The translations under genes were made by a program, and so were the position numbers. The notes below the pieces were generated by a model, which was given only the letters and a program-made list of their open reading frames with translations, ran no database searches and was not told the origin of the DNA. DNA of 64,000 nucleotides from Syntrophales bacterium (GTDB lineage: Bacteria > Desulfobacterota > Syntrophia > Syntrophales > PHBD01). The stretch is from assembly GCA_035363115.1 (NCBI GenBank), contig DAOSEM010000003.1, forward strand, positions 186,001 through 250,000, in the 5' to 3' direction. Shown here piece by piece: positions 60,871 to 64,000 of this stretch. Positions within the stretch are counted from its first letter, which is position 1, and the number at the start of each line of letters is the position of its first letter.

Positions 60871-60946
60871 TGGTGGGCCAGGGCAGAATTGAACTGCCGA
60901 CACCCGGATTTTCAGTCCGGTGCTCTACCGACTGAGCTACCGGCCC
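60871..60946 (-). tRNA. tRNA-Phe (anticodon GAA)
   Basis: 76 bases on the minus strand form a full cloverleaf with encoded CCA: acceptor GGGCCGG/CTGGCCC, D arm GCTC/GAGC, anticodon arm CCGGA/TCCGG with loop CTGAAAA (anticodon GAA), T arm GGCAG/CTGCC with loop TTCAATT. A promoter lies at 60983 and a terminator at 60831. Confidence 0.97.
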
Positions 60947-60982
60947 GTTTTTGCATCGGTTGCTCCCCCGTTGGGGATGCGA

Positions 60983-61011
60983 TTTGTAGTAAATCTCCCT
61001 TTTCTTGTCAA
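60983..61011 (-). promoter_or_regulatory. Sigma-70-type promoter of tRNA-Phe
   Basis: On the minus strand TTGACA (61011-61006), 17 bases, TACAAA (60988-60983). Strong match; the transcript would start about 30 bases before the mature tRNA. Confidence 0.75.
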
Positions 61012-61018
61012 GCGCTTT

Positions 61019-61516
61019 TTATCCCGAATATGGGCCGAGAGGCAGCGCCATCTGGGCGCTCTCGCGGCGCTCGCCGACCACCACGACCGTTCCGGCGATC
61101 TTGTCGTGCCAGCCCTGCTTGCGGGGATCCACGGCCACCCAGAGAAAGCCCAGGAGAAAAATGGACGAGAAGTGGTATCCCACCCAGCGGAGGAAGGCGA
61201 TGCCGGGTGTCACCGGCGTCCCGTCCTGGCAGACGACCCGGATCCGGAAGAGCATCTTCCCGGGGGTCTGCCCGGTGAGGCCGTGGAAATACGTGAAGTA
61301 GAAGCAGTTCATGCACAGGAGGGCGAGCGAGTACAGGAGCATAAAGGTGGAGACCGACGCGAAGATGTCCTCCGGCCAGGCCAATCCCCCCTGAAGCCAG
61401 GAGAGATTGAGGGCCGCGGCCCCCGTGATGAACAGAAATACGGCGATGGTGGAGAGGATCGTCCAGTCGATCGACATGGCGAAGGCCCGCCTCCAGAATC
61501 CGGCATAGGGGTTCAT
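61019..61516 (-). CDS. RDD-family membrane protein
   Basis: 165 aa with three to four membrane segments. The name-giving region is seen: AGFWRRAFAMSIDWTILSTIAVFLF, then FHGLTGQTPGKMLFRIRVVCQDGTPVTPGIAFLRWVGY. Function of most RDD proteins is unknown. ATG 61516 is used; the TTG at 61525 fits the GGAGGAGG site better and would add three residues. It is the last gene of the prmA-rsmE-RDD operon. Confidence 0.85.
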   Translation of the reverse strand: MNPYAGFWRRAFAMSIDWTILSTIAVFLFITGAAALNLSWLQGGLAWPEDIFASVSTFMLLYSLALLCMNCFYFTYFHGLTGQTPGKMLFRIRVVCQDGTPVTPGIAFLRWVGYHFSSIFLLGFLWVAVDPRKQGWHDKIAGTVVVVGERRESAQMALPLGPYSG

Positions 61517-61521
61517 CGAAT

Positions 61522-62303
61522 TCAAGAGACCTCCTCCGGGATTGTTTCTCCTGCGGCCGCACCGAGCCCGCCGATCTCGTACTGCAGCATGGCCACGACG
61601 GCCGGGGCCGCCGTCTCCACCTTGAGGACGTTCCGCCCCAGGCTGACGGACCGGAATCCCGCCTCCCGGGCCTGGCTGACCTCGTCGGCCGTGAGCCCGC
61701 CCTCGGGTCCGACGATCAGGCAGTAGGCCGCGGCTGTTTCTCCGATGCCCCGCAGGGCCTCCCGGAATCCCGCCTCCTTCTCCTCCTCCCAGAAAATCAG
61801 GCGGCAGGCGCCCTCCGGAAGGGCCATCCGGACCAGCGCTTCGAAGGAGAGGATGAGATCGATCTGTGGGATGTGGGCACGGCCGGTCTGGCGGGCCGAT
61901 TCCTCGGCGATTCGCTGCCACCGGGCGACCCGCGCCGCGCCCTTGTCGGCGGAGAGCCGGGGTATGCTGCGGGCCGAGCGGTAGGGGACGATCCGCCGGA
62001 CGCCCAACTCCACGACCTGCCGGATGATGGCGTCCATCTTGTCCCCCTTCGGGAGGGACTGGGCAACGATGATCGGGACCGCCCGGGCTTTCCGGGTGGC
62101 CCGGGTCCGGATTGTCAACTCCGCCCGTCCGCCGTCGGAATACGAAACCACGGCCTCGCACTCGGCGCCTCGTCCGTCGCTGAGGACGATCTCCTCCCCC
62201 TCCTTGAGGCGGAGGACGTTCTTCAGGTAGTGGCTCCGGGAATCGTCGATGGTCCGGGTATCCCCGGGCTCCGGCAGGGAATCCAGGAAAATGCGCGGGC
62301 GGG

Positions 62304-62307
<4 letters not shown>
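61522..62307 (-). CDS. rsmE: 16S rRNA m3U1498 methyltransferase RsmE
   Basis: 261 aa from the GTG at 62307, behind GGGAGGGGG. RsmE methylates U1498 of 16S rRNA. Family motifs: HYLKNVLRLKEGEEIVLSDG, VAQSLPKGDKMDAIIRQVVELGV, CLIVGPEGGLTADEVSQAREAGF, and SLGRNVLKVETAAPAVVAML (SPOUT knot). It overlaps the prmA stop by 4 bases, a common pairing. Confidence 0.94.
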
Positions 62308-63266
<959 letters not shown>

Positions 63267-63425
63267 GTCCTCTCCCTTCGCTGAAAGATGCCTTCTCATA
63301 ACCTGTTTCCCATGACATTTCAAGCAGCTTGAATTTTCAAACCCGGCATGGTAGCGTCTCGACGCGGTTTTTCACCGTCCGTGCCGGAGCCCTTCCAGGC
63401 GGTCCGGACCTCAAAGGGGACAACC

Positions 63426-64000
63426 ATGGTTTACTATCCCGTCAATCTGGACATCGCCGGCAGAAGGTGCATTGTCGTCGGGGGCGGCCAAGTGGCGGAG
63501 CGCAAGGTGGAGCGCCTCGTGGAGTGCGGCGCCCGGGTGGCCGTGCTGTCGCGGCGGCTGACGGCGCGCCTGGCGGACATGGCCCGCGCCGGGACGGTGG
63601 AGCACGTCGATTCCGAGTACGAGCCGTCGAAGCTGGACGGGGCCATGCTGGTCATAGGGGCGACGGACCGGGAGGATGTCAACGACGCCGTCAGCCGGGA
63701 GTGCCGCCGCCGGGGCATCCTGGTCAACATCGTGGACGACCCGGAGCGCTGCGATTTTATCCTGCCGTCGATCCTCCAGCGGGGCGACCTGATGGTGGCC
63801 GTTTCCACCGGCGGGAGCAGCCCCGCCCTGGCGAAGCGGATCCGGGAGGAACTGGAGGAATGCTTCGGACCGGAATACGCCGTCCTCCTGGAGATCATGG
63901 CGGAGCTCCGGCGGAAGGTGACCGCCCGGGGGCGGTCCGCTGCCGAGAACAAGGTCCTGTTCGAGTCCGTGGTCCGCTCCGGGGTGCTGGACCGGATCCG
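63426..64000 (+). CDS. Precorrin-2 dehydrogenase/siroheme synthase N-terminal part (3' end outside window)
   Basis: From ATG 63426 (AAAGGGGAC upstream) the frame stays open to the window end (191 codons). The product begins MVYYPVNLDIAGRRCIVVGGG with a Rossmann NAD motif, then VGGGQVAERKVERLVECGARV, ATDREDVNDAVSRECRRRGILVNIVDDPERCDFILP and VAVSTGGSSPALAKRIREELE, all typical of the Met8p/CysG-N family that oxidises precorrin-2 and may insert iron to form siroheme. Whether a uroporphyrinogen methyltransferase domain follows cannot be seen. Confidence 0.9.
   Translation, partial: MVYYPVNLDIAGRRCIVVGGGQVAERKVERLVECGARVAVLSRRLTARLADMARAGTVEHVDSEYEPSKLDGAMLVIGATDREDVNDAVSRECRRRGILVNIVDDPERCDFILPSILQRGDLMVAVSTGGSSPALAKRIREELEECFGPEYAVLLEIMAELRRKVTARGRSAAENKVLFESVVRSGVLDRI

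Overview
The window is GC-rich (about 60% or more by eye), densely coded bacterial DNA. Gene content points to a motile, anaerobic Gram-negative deltaproteobacterium (Desulfobacterota), perhaps of the Syntrophales/Syntrophobacterales type. It has L- and P-ring flagellar genes, three clear sigma-54 and three clear sigma-28 promoters, an adenosylcobalamin-dependent ribonucleotide reductase, several HD-GYP proteins and many lipoproteins. The taxonomic placement is inference; no rRNA lies in the window.

Region 1 (1-27.6 kb) is a late flagellar and chemosensory locus. A plus-strand run carries flhF (5' end cut off), flhG, fliA, a receiver-TPR protein, a FliL-like protein, a soluble histidine kinase, a kinase-like protein with a degenerate ATPase domain, two small proteins, a FliK-like protein and an FlhB C-terminal homologue (flhX). 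Rod and ring genes flgF-flgG-flgA-flgH-flgI-flgJ follow, then flgM, flgN-flgK-flgL, and two flagellin genes flanking an unknown gene. flbT-flaF come next. On the minus strand are a Maf/DUF115 flagellin-glycosylation protein fused to TPRs and a TPR partner. The block ends with a DVU0524-like small protein, a receiver/HD-GYP protein and a lytic transglycosylase that may supply the muramidase activity the short FlgJ lacks. Promoters fit a hierarchy: sigma-54 before flgF, flgN and flagellin 2; sigma-28 before flgM, flagellin 1 and the DVU0524-like/HD-GYP pair. The two flagellins share a 670-bp identical core but have different promoters and a similar hairpin just upstream of each start, a plausible FlbT target.

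Region 2 (27.6-52 kb) is a mosaic of mostly single genes: lipoproteins, DUF2279, YihY/BrkB, two more HD-GYP proteins, a Crp/Fnr regulator divergent from thioredoxin with a perfect FNR-type box between them, a BASS/ACR3-type transporter, a GAF protein, and a 760-aa protein ending in a divergent class III nucleotide-cyclase-like domain. Further on are a patatin, a phosphodiester glycosidase, a B12-binding radical SAM protein, an AEC permease, and an 1130-aa lipoprotein combining a tyrosine phosphatase, TPR/SLH-like segments and a type I phosphodiesterase.

Region 3 (52-64 kb) holds nrdJ behind two NrdR-like boxes, a complete branched-chain amino-acid-type ABC transporter (livKHMGF), a DUF3592 protein, a strikingly AT-rich orphan gene, tRNA-Phe(GAA), and the prmA-rsmE-RDD operon. 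The window ends inside a precorrin-2 dehydrogenase/siroheme synthase gene. Two short sequences resembling the 3' end of the tRNA-Phe lie about 6.5 and 13 kb from it and may be old integration footprints.
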